Below are positions 8,184 through 17,240 of a stretch of DNA of 64,000 nt, one piece after another. Made by a program: the position numbers and the translations under genes. Under the pieces are notes generated by a model. That model ran no database searches, was not told the origin of the DNA, and was given only the letters and a program-made list of their open reading frames with translations. The stretch's first letter is position 1, and every line of letters begins with the position of its first letter. The stretch comes from Shimia aestuarii (GTDB lineage: Bacteria > Pseudomonadota > Alphaproteobacteria > Rhodobacterales > Rhodobacteraceae), in the NCBI RefSeq assembly GCF_900114635.1, contig NZ_FOTQ01000001.1, forward strand, positions 496,001 to 560,000, given 5' to 3'.

Positions 8184-9080
8184 ATGACCATTGACTGGAC
8201 CAAACTCCCATCGCTTACGGCCTTGCGCGCTTTTGATGCCACCGTTCAGTCCGGCAGCTTCAGCGCTGCGGCAAGGTCGCTCAATGTCACCCACGCCGCC
8301 GTCGCCCAGCAGGTCAAAGCGTTGGAGACGCATCTGGGCCTGCCCTTGCTCGTTCGCTCCCCACGCGGCATCACGCCAACTCCGGAAGGCCAGCGTCTGG
8401 CCCAAAGCCTTCAGTCGGGCTTCACCGCGATAAACGACGGTGTCCTGTCCGCTATGGAACAGGGCGGGCAGCAACCCGTCCGTGTCACCACGACGGCCTA
8501 TTTCGCCGAATCCGTCATTTTCCCGCGCATCGCCGATTTCTGGCTGCAACACCCTGATACAGAAATCGCATTCACCCCCACGGACCGGGCGGTCGATCTC
8601 GTCGCAGAGGGCTTTGATCTCGCCGTGCGGGCGGGCGAAGGCGGCTGGCCGGATCTTGACGCCCGTCGCCTCCTGCAAAGTCCAACCCTTGCCTTGGCAT
8701 CGCCAAGGCTCGTGGATGACCCGGCAACCAATTGGCAAGACATGCCGTGGCTCATCCCGCATGAAGACACCTGGGAGCGCGACGTGCTCCGGCAATCGGG
8801 CATCGACCCGGCGCAAATACGCACCATCGACGTAGGCAACCCCGCACTCGAAATCCGCGCGGCGGAACAGGGCATGGGCCTGTTGCTTGAATCTCAGGTC
8901 GACGTGGCGCGTCAGCTGGATCAGGGCTCACTAAAAGTCGCGCCGGTACAAATCCAGCACGTCTCGTCATACTTCATCGTGACGCCACCGTGGCCGCCGC
9001 GCAGGAACGTTCAGACATTCATCAAGTGGCTACTGCGCGCAATTTCGGAGGACGTCCCCGCATCAGGATCACGATCATGA
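8184..9080 (+). CDS. LysR family transcriptional regulator, GcvA-like
   Basis: This 298-residue LysR regulator has an N-terminal winged helix-turn-helix (SLTALRAFDATVQSGSFSAAA, residues 10-30; HAAVAQQVKALE as recognition helix) followed by a ligand-binding domain from about residue 95. The opening PSLTALRAFDA is typical of the GcvA/AmpR-like subgroup, whose members often bind amino acids or cell-wall products. The inducer is unknown. Its 3' end overlaps the convergent MFS gene by 59 bases. The likely target is the divergent small gene at 7858-8082 or itself. Confidence 0.88.
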   Translation: MTIDWTKLPSLTALRAFDATVQSGSFSAAARSLNVTHAAVAQQVKALETHLGLPLLVRSPRGITPTPEGQRLAQSLQSGFTAINDGVLSAMEQGGQQPVRVTTTAYFAESVIFPRIADFWLQHPDTEIAFTPTDRAVDLVAEGFDLAVRAGEGGWPDLDARRLLQSPTLALASPRLVDDPATNWQDMPWLIPHEDTWERDVLRQSGIDPAQIRTIDVGNPALEIRAAEQGMGLLLESQVDVARQLDQGSLKVAPVQIQHVSSYFIVTPPWPPRRNVQTFIKWLLRAISEDVPASGSRS

Positions 9081-10242
9081 TCGCGATGTTTAGGAAGTTC
9101 CACGCGATCCCGTTGAGGAACGCCCATTCGTAATTGCCGCTCATGTCGTAGATCCAGCCCGACATCCACCCGCCCAGCGCCATGCCCATGATCGTCGCCA
9201 TCATCACGAAGCCAACCCGCGCCCCGGCTTCCTTGGCGGGCATGTATTCCCGCACGACAATGGCATAGGCCGGAACGATGCCGCCCTGCGACAGGCCAAA
9301 GACAAGGCTGACGAGATAAAGCGGCACCAACCCGTCAAACGGCAGGAACAGGAACAGCGCCGCGCATTGCAAGGCAGACCCGATCAACAGGGTCAGCACC
9401 CCGCCCAACCGATCGGCCAAAGCCCCCGACACCAGCCGCGACACCACACCGCCCAACAGCATCAGCGACAGCATTTCCGCCCCCACCGCCGGCCCATAGC
9501 CAAGGTCGACACAGAAGGACACGATATGCACCTGTGGCATCGACATCGCCACACAACAGCCAATCCCGGCAATCCCGAGCATCCATTGCAGCACCACCGG
9601 ACGGAACGGCACCCGCCCCTGTCGTGCAGTGGCCGCCATGGCCTGCGCCGTCATCGCCTCCATCGGCACCCGTCGCCTGAGCAGCATCGACAGCGGCACC
9701 ACCACGGCCAGCGTCAGCACGGCCAGCACCGCAAACACCACCCGCCAGCCATAGCCGCTGAGCACCCCGCTTAGCACCATCGGCCAAAGCGCCCCCGACA
9801 GGTAATTGCCGCTCGCTGCAATCGCCACCGCGATGCCGCGCCGCTTCTGGAACCACAACGAGATATCGGCAATCAACGGCCCGAAACTCGCCGCCGTGCC
9901 AAAGCCCAGAAAGAAATGCGCCAGTGACAGCAACATGACTGTCGGGCTGAGGGCAGCGGCGGCAAAGCTCACCGCAATAAGACCCGCGGCCCCCGACAGC
10001 GCCAGCGTGATGCCCCAGCGATCCACCGCCCGACCAATCCCGAAATTGCCGAGCGCAAAACCGATCATCGTGAGCGTATACGGCAAGGAGGCATCGGCCC
10101 GGTCAATCGCGAACTCGGCCTGCACCGCCGGCATCACCACGATCACCGCCCACATCCCGACATTGCCCACCAGCGCAATGGCGAGCGTCACCAAAAGGCG
10201 GGTCCAGCTATAGCGGCTGTCAAGGATATCGGTGTCAGTCAT
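9022..10242 (-). CDS. MFS transporter
   Basis: A 406-residue major facilitator with about twelve hydrophobic segments. GIGRAVDRWGITLALSGAAG near residue 70 is the loop 2-3 signature (G-x-x-x-D-R-x-G). ALADRLGGVLTLLIG is its pseudo-repeat in the second half. The charged cytoplasmic loop MLLRRRVPMEAM falls mid-protein. Substrate is unknown; the shape fits organic-acid or drug transporters of the oxalate/formate-like type. ATG at 10242 is used rather than a TTG one codon earlier. No clear Shine-Dalgarno is seen. Just upstream lies the 11-bp repeat array at 10320. Confidence 0.85.
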   Translation of the reverse strand: MTDTDILDSRYSWTRLLVTLAIALVGNVGMWAVIVVMPAVQAEFAIDRADASLPYTLTMIGFALGNFGIGRAVDRWGITLALSGAAGLIAVSFAAAALSPTVMLLSLAHFFLGFGTAASFGPLIADISLWFQKRRGIAVAIAASGNYLSGALWPMVLSGVLSGYGWRVVFAVLAVLTLAVVVPLSMLLRRRVPMEAMTAQAMAATARQGRVPFRPVVLQWMLGIAGIGCCVAMSMPQVHIVSFCVDLGYGPAVGAEMLSLMLLGGVVSRLVSGALADRLGGVLTLLIGSALQCAALFLFLPFDGLVPLYLVSLVFGLSQGGIVPAYAIVVREYMPAKEAGARVGFVMMATIMGMALGGWMSGWIYDMSGNYEWAFLNGIAWNFLNIAIMIVILMRGRPPKLRAVAT

Positions 10243-10319
10243 CAAATCACGCTAGGTCGCCAAAGGTTTCGCTGCAATAGGCCCATTATCCCGGAGACGG
10301 TGCTGGGCGCGCCGCCATT

Positions 10320-10363
10320 ACCGACGCGATACCGACACAATACCGACGTGATACCGATGCCCG
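10320..10363. repeat. 11-bp tandem repeat array, copy A
   Basis: Four consecutive 11-base units read ACCGACGCGAT, ACCGACACAAT, ACCGACGTGAT and ACCGATGCCCG, the last being degenerate. The array lies in the gap between the PLP-enzyme stop (10373, minus) and the MFS start (10242, minus). A sister array with the same unit occurs at 44263. The period is close to one DNA helical turn. Confidence 0.85.
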
Positions 10364-10372
10364 TTTTGCGCG

Positions 10373-11515
10373 CTATTGCCCCAGCGCCTGCCCCAGATCC
10401 GCGATCAAATCGTCGGCTTTTTCGGTCCCCACCGAAATCCGCAACAGTGTTTCGGGAATGCCGGTATGCGGCTCGATCGTGTGGCGATGTTCCACAAGGC
10501 TCTCGACCCCACCAAGCGACGTGGCCCGATGAAACAGCCCGAGGCGCCCCGCCACTTTCAACGCCGTGTCCCGGTCGCCTTTGACCAGAAAAGACATAAG
10601 GAATCCAAAGCCTTGCGGCATCTGGCGCTTGGCAAGCTCATGCCCCGGATGGCTCTCCAGCCCCGGATACCAGACCGCCTCGACAGCCGGATGATCCTCC
10701 AGGAACCGCGCCACCTTCATCGCGTTTTCGCACATCCGCTCAACCCGCAAAGGCAGCGTCCGCATCCCCCGCAGCAGCAGCCAAGCCTCAAATGGCCCCA
10801 TGACAGCCCCCGCGCTCGCCCGGTCATTGGCGATCTCGTCCCAGACCGCGCCCGGATCGCGCGCCACCAGCACCCCGCCCAGCACATCCGAATGCCCGTT
10901 GATCACCTTGGTGGTCGAATGCATCACCACATCCGCCCCAAGCTTCAGCGGGTTGGTCAGGATCGGCGACGCCGCCGTACTGTCCACCGCCAAAAGCGCA
11001 CCACAGGACCGCGCGGCCTTCTTGGCCACGGCGATATCCACGATCTTCAGCCACGGGTTCGACGGCGTTTCGATCCACACCAGATGCGCCGCCCCCGTCG
11101 CACAAGCCGCCATCAAAGCGGCCGCATCGCTGGCATCCACCTCATCCATAACCACCTGACGGCGCTCACAGAATTCGCGGATCCACTTGGTCGTACCCCA
11201 GTAGATCCCCGACTGCACAATAACACGCCCACCGGTTGGCACCGTGCGAAACAACGCCGCGATTGCCGCCATGCCCGAAGGAAACAGCAGCGCTGCATCG
11301 CCCCCTTCCAGTTGCGTCAGAACCGCTTCGGCCTGCCGCACCGCGTCATTGTGGTCGCGCGCATAGGTGTTGGCTGGGTTGAGCGGCGCATAATCCGCAT
11401 CACGCACAAAGGTCGTGGAGGGCTGGATCGGCGGCACCACCCCGCCACTGGCCAGATCAATCGCGCCGCCCGCCTGGGCCAGCAACGTGTCGGGGTGCAT
11501 CTCTTTGAGGTCCAT
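10373..11515 (-). CDS. Cys/Met-metabolism PLP-dependent enzyme (trans-sulfuration family)
   Basis: This 380-residue fold-type I PLP enzyme belongs to the cystathionine gamma-synthase / beta-lyase / methionine gamma-lyase family. Visible landmarks are YARDHNDAVRQAE, FPSGMAA, the PLP phosphate and ring segment WIETPSNPWLKIVD, LLAVDSTAASPILTNP and the Schiff-base lysine in MHSTTKVINGHSD near residue 204. It ends in the family's ISVGTEKADDLIADL. The reaction (gamma-synthase versus lyase) cannot be set from sequence alone. The ATG at 11515 is preferred over GTG at 11518 because AAGGAG is six bases from the ATG. The gene stands alone, with rluE divergent. Confidence 0.9.
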   Translation of the reverse strand: MDLKEMHPDTLLAQAGGAIDLASGGVVPPIQPSTTFVRDADYAPLNPANTYARDHNDAVRQAEAVLTQLEGGDAALLFPSGMAAIAALFRTVPTGGRVIVQSGIYWGTTKWIREFCERRQVVMDEVDASDAAALMAACATGAAHLVWIETPSNPWLKIVDIAVAKKAARSCGALLAVDSTAASPILTNPLKLGADVVMHSTTKVINGHSDVLGGVLVARDPGAVWDEIANDRASAGAVMGPFEAWLLLRGMRTLPLRVERMCENAMKVARFLEDHPAVEAVWYPGLESHPGHELAKRQMPQGFGFLMSFLVKGDRDTALKVAGRLGLFHRATSLGGVESLVEHRHTIEPHTGIPETLLRISVGTEKADDLIADLGQALGQ

Positions 11516-11610
11516 CACGCGCTCCTTCTAGTCTCGCCCCATCTGCCGCCACATGCGGCGAACATGCAAGCCCCCTCGCGCCGCGTTCTTTCAGATGCTA
11601 GGGAGACGCC

Positions 11611-12159
11611 ATGGCCCGTACGATCCTCTTCAACAAACCCTATGATGTCCTGTCGCAATTCACCGACAAGGGCACCGAAGGCAGCCCGCGCCCGACCCTG
11701 TCGGCCTTCATCGACGTGCCCGGTGTCTATCCCGCGGGGCGGCTCGACCGGGACAGCGAAGGATTGATGGTACTGACCGATGACGGTCAGTTGCAGGCCC
11801 GCATCTCCAATCCACGCCACAAGATGTCCAAAACCTACTGGGTTCAGGTCGAGGGCCTGCCCGATGCCGCCGCGCTGGACGCCTTGCGCAAAGGCGTGGA
11901 CCTCAAGGATGGCCGCACCAAACCCGCCGAAGCCCGCCGCATCGACGCGCCCGAAGACCTCTGGCCGCGCACGCCTCCGGTCCGCTTTCGCAAGTCGGTG
12001 CCGGATTGCTGGATCGAACTCACCATCCGCGAGGGGCGTAACCGGCAAGTCCGCCGCATGACCGCCGCTGTCGGCCACCCCACACTGCGCCTGATCCGGG
12101 CGCGGATCGGGCATTGGACTTTGGATGGGCTGCAACCGGGCAAATGGCGTGATGCGTAA
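11611..12159 (+). CDS. rluE: 23S rRNA pseudouridine synthase, RluE-like
   Basis: This 182-residue RsuA/RluB/E/F-family pseudouridine synthase has the catalytic Asp in [17 protein letters not shown] near residue 50 and the family segments KTYWVQVEG and [19 protein letters not shown]. It lacks the N-terminal S4 domain of RsuA/RluB and opens straight into [13 protein letters not shown], as RluE does, which isomerises U2457 of 23S rRNA in E. coli. Target-site identity is inferred from that architecture. The start follows GCTAGGGAGACGCC. The next gene, mipZ, begins 105 bases downstream. Confidence 0.88.
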   Translation: MARTILFNKPYDVLSQFTDKGTEGSPRPTLSAFIDVPGVYPAGRLDRDSEGLMVLTDDGQLQARISNPRHKMSKTYWVQVEGLPDAAALDALRKGVDLKDGRTKPAEARRIDAPEDLWPRTPPVRFRKSVPDCWIELTIREGRNRQVRRMTAAVGHPTLRLIRARIGHWTLDGLQPGKWRDA

Positions 12160-12181
12160 ACAGCAGACTGGCCACTTTTCC

Positions 12182-12190
12182 TGTGGATAA
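12182..12190 (-). promoter_or_regulatory. Perfect DnaA box upstream of mipZ
   Basis: TGTGGATAA is the exact complement of the consensus DnaA box TTATCCACA. It lies 75 bases before the mipZ ATG. A single nine-base match can occur by chance, but its placement before a chromosome-segregation/division gene is suggestive. Confidence 0.5.
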
Positions 12191-12264
12191 ACACAACATA
12201 TAGTGGACAGGAACGGGTGCGCGCCGTATTCCGGCGCGAAACACGAACCGGCAGGGGCAGGCAC

Positions 12265-13074
12265 ATGGCACATATTATCGTGGTCGGTAACGAAAAGGGC
12301 GGCGCGGGAAAATCCACGCTGTCAATGCACATCGCCACCGCCCTGACCCGCATGGGCCACAAGGTCGGCGGGCTTGACCTCGACCTGCGCCAGAAAAGCT
12401 TTGGCCGCTATGTCGACAACCGCCGCAAGTTCATGGAGCAATCCGGCCTCGACCTGCCCGGTCCCTCCTATCAGGACCTGCCCGAGATCGACCCGGCGAC
12501 GCTCAAGCCCGGTGAAAACATCTATGACCACCGTCTGTCTGCCGCCGTGGCCGCGCTTGAGCCGGGCAATGACTTCATCCTGATCGACTGTCCCGGCTCG
12601 CACACCCGCCTGTCACAGGTTGCCCATTCTCTCGCCGACACGCTGGTCACGCCCTTGAATGACAGCTTTGTCGATTTCGACCTTCTGGCCCATATCGATG
12701 GCGACGGCGAAAAAATCCTTGGCCCCTCGGTCTATTCCGAAATGGTCTGGAACGCCCGCCAGCTGCGTGCCCAGGCGGGCCTGAAGCCGATCGACTGGAT
12801 CGTGATGCGCAACCGCATGGGCGCACAACAGATGGTCAACAAGGAAAAGATGGGCCGGGCGCTGGAACGTCTGGCCAAGCGGATCGGCTTCCGCGTGGCC
12901 CCCGGTTTCAACGAACGAGTGATCTTCCGAGAGCTGTTCCCGCGTGGCCTGACCCTGCTCGATCTGCGCGATATCGGGGTCAAGCAACTCAACATCTCGA
13001 ACGTCGCCGCCCGTCAGGAATTGCGCGACCTGATCAAGGCGCTGAACCTTCCGGGCGTGTCGGTCGACTTCTGA
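12265..13074 (+). CDS. mipZ: Division-plane positioning ATPase MipZ
   Basis: MipZ is a ParA/MinD-family ATPase. In alphaproteobacteria it binds polar ParB-parS complexes and inhibits FtsZ, placing the ring at mid-cell. The 269-residue product starts MAHIIVVGNEKGGAGKST, a deviant Walker A (KGGxGKST) with the signature Lys. DLDLRQKSFGRYVDNRR near residue 40 and FILIDCPGSH (Walker B, residue 110) are hallmark MipZ segments, as is WIVMRNRMG. The ATG at 12265 is chosen; 16 extra residues from 12217 are arginine-rich and not conserved. It is monocistronic and parB is not nearby, as usual for mipZ. Confidence 0.94.
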   Translation: MAHIIVVGNEKGGAGKSTLSMHIATALTRMGHKVGGLDLDLRQKSFGRYVDNRRKFMEQSGLDLPGPSYQDLPEIDPATLKPGENIYDHRLSAAVAALEPGNDFILIDCPGSHTRLSQVAHSLADTLVTPLNDSFVDFDLLAHIDGDGEKILGPSVYSEMVWNARQLRAQAGLKPIDWIVMRNRMGAQQMVNKEKMGRALERLAKRIGFRVAPGFNERVIFRELFPRGLTLLDLRDIGVKQLNISNVAARQELRDLIKALNLPGVSVDF

Positions 13075-13083
13075 TCGGGCGAA

Positions 13084-13530
13084 TCACTCCGCTGATTCCA
13101 ACCCCGCCAGCCGCTTGAGCATCATCCGCAAAAGCGCCACTTCACCGCTGGTGAATTGCGCCCGCAGCTTGGCATCATACTCCTCTGCCACCGCCCTCAG
13201 ATCGCGATAGGCGGTGTCCCCGGCGGGCGTGAGTTTGAGCTTTTCCACCCGCCGATCTTCATCGCTGCGCGCCCGTACAACAAAGCGTCGCTCAACCAGC
13301 TTTTGCACCGCGCGGCTGATTTTTGTCTTATGAATCCGTGCCTTGGTGCAAATGTCGGTGGCGGTCATTTCGCCATAGGTGCCCAGGTGGAACAGCACCC
13401 GCCATTCCGTTCTCAGCATCCCGTAGCGATTCTTGTATACTCGCTGAAACGCAAGGCTGCTTTCTTCCGCCGCCTGGTTGAGCAGGTAGGGCGTAAAGTC
13501 CTGCAGCGAAAAATCATCTTTTTGTGGCAT
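13084..13530 (-). CDS. MarR family regulator, divergent from hmgA
   Basis: This 148-residue MarR-type winged-helix repressor has the DNA-reading region TATDICTKARIHKTKISRAV (residues about 57-76) and the wing DEDRRVEKLKLTPAG. The start at 13530 is chosen because AGGAGG is nine bases upstream; the ATG at 13539 abuts that same ribosome-binding site and cannot use it. The gene diverges from hmgA, so its natural target is the homogentisate operon and its inducer probably a pathway aromatic. A TAGTT-N8-AACTA palindrome lies in the shared gap. mipZ is convergent with a nine-base gap. Confidence 0.88.
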   Translation of the reverse strand: MPQKDDFSLQDFTPYLLNQAAEESSLAFQRVYKNRYGMLRTEWRVLFHLGTYGEMTATDICTKARIHKTKISRAVQKLVERRFVVRARSDEDRRVEKLKLTPAGDTAYRDLRAVAEEYDAKLRAQFTSGEVALLRMMLKRLAGLESAE

Positions 13531-13551
13531 GAGGTCCATCCTCCTGCTTGT

Positions 13552-13569
13552 TAGTTACAAAAACAACTA
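13552..13569. promoter_or_regulatory. Putative MarR operator TAGTT-N8-AACTA
   Basis: An interrupted palindrome (13552-13556 and 13565-13569) lies in the AT-rich 77-base gap between the MarR gene and hmgA, where both promoters must lie. MarR dimers bind inverted repeats of about this span. The site is inferred from symmetry and position only. Confidence 0.4.
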
Positions 13570-13607
13570 TTACCAAAGCAACCAAATTCGAAACAGGAGC
13601 GCGCGAC

Positions 13608-14969
13608 ATGACTAAACATACTGTTCCGACCCGCATGCAGATGGCCCCGTCCCTGCCCGGCCCACACGAAGGCTACATGCCGGGTTTTGGCAATGACTAT
13701 GAAACCGAGGCCCTGCCCGGTGCCCTGCCGCAGGGCATGAACTCTCCGCAGACATGCAACTACGGGCTTTACGGCGAACAGCTTTCGGGCACCGCCTTCA
13801 CCGCCCCCAGCCACCAGAACGAACGCACGTGGTGCTATCGCATCCGCCCGTCAGTCAAGCATTCCCACCGCTATGAAAAGATCGACGTGCCGTTCTGGAA
13901 GTCGGCCCCCAATGTCGATCCCGATGTCACCAGCCTCGGCCAGTATCGCTGGGATCCGGTGCCGCACACCGACGAGAAGCTGACATGGGTCACGGGCATG
14001 CGCACCATGACTACTGCAGGCGATGTGAATACGCAGGTCGGCATGGCTTCGCATATCTACCTCGTCACCGAATCCATGGAGGATGACTATTTCTTCTCCG
14101 CCGATTCCGAACTGCTGGTTGTCCCGCAAGAGGGCGTGCTGCGCTTCTCGACCGAGCTGGGCATCATCGACCTTGAGCCCAAGGAAATCGCCATCATTCC
14201 GCGCGGTCTTCTCTATCGCGTCGAAGTGCTCGAAGGCCCGGCCCGCGGCTTTGTCTGCGAGAATTACGGCCAGAAATTCGAGCTTCCGGGCCGCGGCCCG
14301 ATCGGTGCCAACTGCATGGCCAACCCGCGCGACTTCAAGGCGCCTGTTGCGGCCTATGAAGACCGCGAAGTGCCCTCGACCGTCACCGTGAAATGGTGCG
14401 GTCAGTTCCACAAGACCAATATCGGCCAGTCACCGCTCGACGTGGTCGCATGGCACGGCAACTATGCCCCTGTGAAATACGACCTGCGCACCTATTGCCC
14501 GGTCGGCGCGATCCTGTTCGACCATCCCGACCCGTCGATCTTCACCGTGCTCACCGCCCCCTCAGGCCAGCCCGGCACCGCCAATATCGACTTCGTGCTG
14601 TTCCGCGAACGCTGGATGGTGGCCGAGGACACCTTCCGCCCGCCATGGTATCACAAGAACATCATGTCCGAGCTGATGGGCAACATCTATGGCCAGTATG
14701 ACGCCAAGCCCAAGGGCTTCATCCCCGGCGGCATGTCCCTGCACAACATGATGCTGCCCCACGGTCCGGACAAGAACGCCTTTGAGGGCGCTTCCAACGC
14801 CGATCTCAAGGCGGAAAAGCTGGACAACACCATGTCCTTCATGTTCGAAACCCGCTTCCCGCAGCATCTGACCACATTTGCCGCAGATGAAGCCCCGCTT
14901 CAGGACGATTACATTGATTGCTGGTCCGACATCGAAAAGAAATTCGATGGCACCCCGGGCAAGAAATAA
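13608..14969 (+). CDS. hmgA: Homogentisate 1,2-dioxygenase
   Basis: HmgA is an Fe(II) dioxygenase that opens the ring of homogentisate to maleylacetoacetate in tyrosine and phenylalanine catabolism. The 453-residue product has the conserved [19 protein letters not shown] start and [15 protein letters not shown]. The iron-site region follows ([15 protein letters not shown] with its His and Glu), then [15 protein letters not shown] with two further conserved His. AGGAG at 13595-13599 stands eight bases before ATG 13608; a reading from 13548 adds 20 residues from the operator region. It is the first gene of an operon running to at least 19739. Confidence 0.97.
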   Translation: MTKHTVPTRMQMAPSLPGPHEGYMPGFGNDYETEALPGALPQGMNSPQTCNYGLYGEQLSGTAFTAPSHQNERTWCYRIRPSVKHSHRYEKIDVPFWKSAPNVDPDVTSLGQYRWDPVPHTDEKLTWVTGMRTMTTAGDVNTQVGMASHIYLVTESMEDDYFFSADSELLVVPQEGVLRFSTELGIIDLEPKEIAIIPRGLLYRVEVLEGPARGFVCENYGQKFELPGRGPIGANCMANPRDFKAPVAAYEDREVPSTVTVKWCGQFHKTNIGQSPLDVVAWHGNYAPVKYDLRTYCPVGAILFDHPDPSIFTVLTAPSGQPGTANIDFVLFRERWMVAEDTFRPPWYHKNIMSELMGNIYGQYDAKPKGFIPGGMSLHNMMLPHGPDKNAFEGASNADLKAEKLDNTMSFMFETRFPQHLTTFAADEAPLQDDYIDCWSDIEKKFDGTPGKK

Positions 14970-14982
14970 GGAACACGACACG

Positions 14983-16242
14983 ATGCCATTGATGAAAAGC
15001 TGGGTGGCTTCGGCCAATGACGCCAACCACCCCTTCCCGCTCAACAACCTGCCCTACGGCGTGTTCTCGACCGCCGGGACCGAGGAACGCTGCGGTGTCG
15101 CCATCGGTGACATGATCCTCGACATGGCCGCCGCCGAAGAGGCCGGTCTGGTCACGATGTCCGAGATCCCGGTCTTTGACGTGCCGTACTGGAACGACCT
15201 GATGGACATGGGTTCCGAAGCATGGGCCGCCCTGCGCGCCCGCCTCACCGGGCTTCTGGCCGAAGGCAGCGCCGAGCAGTCGGCGGTTGAGCCGCTGCTC
15301 GTGCCGATGGCTGACGCGACCCTGCACATGCCCTTTGCCGTCAGCGAATACACCGACTTCTATGCCGGCCGTCAGCACGCCGCCAACATGGGCGCGATCC
15401 TGCGCGGCTCACCCGATCTGCCCGCCAACTGGCTGCACATCCCGATCGGCTACAACGGGCGCGCTTCGTCTGTCGTGGTCTCGGGCACGCCGATCCACCG
15501 CCCCAACGGTCAGCGCAAGGCCCCCGACGCCGAGATGCCCAGCTTTGGCCCCTCGATGCGACTGGATATCGAGCTGGAAATGGGCGCCATCGTCGGCACC
15601 CCTAGCGAATTCGGTCAGCCGATCACCGTGGATCAAGCCGACGACATGATCTTTGGCTACGTGCTGCTGAACGACTGGTCCGCGCGCGACATTCAGGGCT
15701 GGGAATACCAGCCGCTTGGCCCGTTCCAGGGCAAGGCGTTTGGCACCTCGATCTCCCCGTGGATCGTGACCGCTGCGGCATTGGAAGAGTTCCGCGCGCC
15801 CACGCCGGACCGCGAAAAAGAGCTGCTGCCCTATCTCGACAGCACCAAGGACGGCCTCTTTGACATCGACCTCGAAGTGCTGATGCAGCCCGAAGGTGCC
15901 GAGACCGCTTCGGTCGTCGCCAAGACCAACTACAACCGCATGTATTACTCGGCTGCCGAACAGCTTTGCCATCACGCCATTGGCGGGTGTGGCATGAATG
16001 TCGGCGACCTCCTTGGGTCGGGCACGATCTCTGGCCCCAACAAGGGCGAATACGGCTCTCTGATGGAAGTCAGCTGGGCAGGTCGCGAACCCTTCACCCT
16101 CGACACCGGCGAAACCCGCAGCTTCATCGAAGACGGTGACACCCTGACCCTGCGCGGCAACGCCCGTGGAGACGGTTTCACCATCGGTTTCGGCGACTGT
16201 ACCGGAAAAATCCTGCCCGCCGTGGCATGGCCCGCAAAATAA
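14983..16242 (+). CDS. fahA: Fumarylacetoacetase
   Basis: This enzyme hydrolyses fumarylacetoacetate to fumarate and acetoacetate, the last step of homogentisate breakdown. It has 419 residues, with an N-terminal SH3-like domain (to about 110) and a catalytic FAH barrel. The catalytic and metal segments visible are DFYAGRQHAANMG, RPNGQRKAP, the acidic pair in MRLDIELEMGAIVG, and NDWSARDIQGWEYQPLGPF. GSGTISGPNKGEYGSLMEVSW near the C-terminus is typical of the family. Start 14983 follows AAGGAA at about ten bases; ATG 14992 three codons on is an alternative. The gap to hmgA is 13 bases. Confidence 0.96.
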   Translation: MPLMKSWVASANDANHPFPLNNLPYGVFSTAGTEERCGVAIGDMILDMAAAEEAGLVTMSEIPVFDVPYWNDLMDMGSEAWAALRARLTGLLAEGSAEQSAVEPLLVPMADATLHMPFAVSEYTDFYAGRQHAANMGAILRGSPDLPANWLHIPIGYNGRASSVVVSGTPIHRPNGQRKAPDAEMPSFGPSMRLDIELEMGAIVGTPSEFGQPITVDQADDMIFGYVLLNDWSARDIQGWEYQPLGPFQGKAFGTSISPWIVTAAALEEFRAPTPDREKELLPYLDSTKDGLFDIDLEVLMQPEGAETASVVAKTNYNRMYYSAAEQLCHHAIGGCGMNVGDLLGSGTISGPNKGEYGSLMEVSWAGREPFTLDTGETRSFIEDGDTLTLRGNARGDGFTIGFGDCTGKILPAVAWPAK

Positions 16243-16253
16243 GGAAGAACCCA

Positions 16254-17204
16254 ATGGCAAAAGCATTCGCGTCCCAAGGGGACATGACCGAAAAGAAAAT
16301 TACCTTTGATGAGATCGGCGAAGGCCTCTACGCCTTCACCGCCGAGGGCGACCCGAACTCAGGCGTCATCATCGGCGACGACAGCGTCATGATCGTCGAG
16401 GCACAGGCCACCCCGCGTCTGGCCAACAAGGTGATCGACTGCGTGCGCACTGTCACCGACAAACCGATCACCCATGTGGTTCTGACCCATTATCACGCCG
16501 TGCGCGTTCTGGGGGCCTCTGCCTTCAACGCCCAGCAGGTCATCATGTCCAACACCGCCTACAATATGGTGCTGGAACGCGGTCAGGAAGACTGGGACAG
16601 CGAATTCCAGCGCTTCCCGCGCCTGTTCGAAGGCCACGAGTCGATCCCTGGCCTGACCTTCCCGACCACCACCTTCACCGACGAAATGACCGTGTTCCTC
16701 GGCAAGCGCCGCGTGAACATCAAGCAGATCGGCCGCGCCCACACCGCCGGCGACGCCGTGATCCACGTGCCGGACCAGAACGTCATGTTCACCGGCGACA
16801 TCGTCGAAGACCACTCGGCCTGCTACTGCGGCGACGGTCACTTTGCCGATTGGGGCAACACGCTGGACAATATCAAAGCCTATGACGTCGACGCCATCGC
16901 GCCGGGTCGGGGCGGCGCACTGGTCGGCAAAGAAGCCGTGGACCGCGCCATCGAAAGCACCCGCGACTTCGTTCAGAGCACCTATCTGCCCGCAGCCCGT
17001 GTGGCGGCGCGCGGTGGCTCGCTGAAAGAAGCCTGGGACGCCGTGCGCGCCGAATGCGATCCGAAATTCGCAGACTATGCGATCTACGAGCACTGCCTGC
17101 CCTTCAACGTGGCGCGCGCCTATGACGAAGCCCGCGGCATCGCGCATCCCCGCATCTGGACTGCTCAACGCGATCTGGAAATGTGGGAGGCCCTTCAGGG
17201 CTAA
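16254..17204 (+). CDS. Metallo-beta-lactamase-fold protein with a degenerate second metal site
   Basis: This 316-residue MBL-fold protein is encoded in the hmg operon, 11 bases after fahA with AAGGAAG as ribosome-binding site. The canonical HxHxDH motif reads LTHYHAVRVLG: both first His remain but Asp and the third His are Val and Arg. AHTAGD keeps the next His, MFTGDIVE keeps the bridging Asp, but the final PGHG motif reads APGRGG. So ligands of metal site 1 are kept and those specific to site 2 are all replaced. A mononuclear hydrolase or a non-catalytic role follows as inference. Function in the pathway is unknown; a thioesterase or lactonase repair role is possible. Confidence 0.8.
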   Translation: MAKAFASQGDMTEKKITFDEIGEGLYAFTAEGDPNSGVIIGDDSVMIVEAQATPRLANKVIDCVRTVTDKPITHVVLTHYHAVRVLGASAFNAQQVIMSNTAYNMVLERGQEDWDSEFQRFPRLFEGHESIPGLTFPTTTFTDEMTVFLGKRRVNIKQIGRAHTAGDAVIHVPDQNVMFTGDIVEDHSACYCGDGHFADWGNTLDNIKAYDVDAIAPGRGGALVGKEAVDRAIESTRDFVQSTYLPAARVAARGGSLKEAWDAVRAECDPKFADYAIYEHCLPFNVARAYDEARGIAHPRIWTAQRDLEMWEALQG

Positions 17205-17211
17205 TCCGACC

Positions 17212-17240
17212 GCTCCTCCCCCTTTTGCGGGCGGAGGAGC
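17212..17240 (+). other. Intercistronic hairpin in the hmg operon
   Basis: GCTCCTCC (17212-17219) pairs with GGAGGAGC (17233-17240) around a 13-base loop. There is no U-tract. It stands in the 167-base gap between the MBL-fold gene and the FAD hydroxylase and may be an attenuator or mRNA stabiliser. No gene is present in the gap. Confidence 0.55.

Noticed and set aside
10376-11767. A 463-codon plus-strand reading frame opposite the PLP enzyme
   Set aside because: Antisense to a gene with clear PLP-enzyme motifs; sequence is rich in Arg, His and Pro with no domain.
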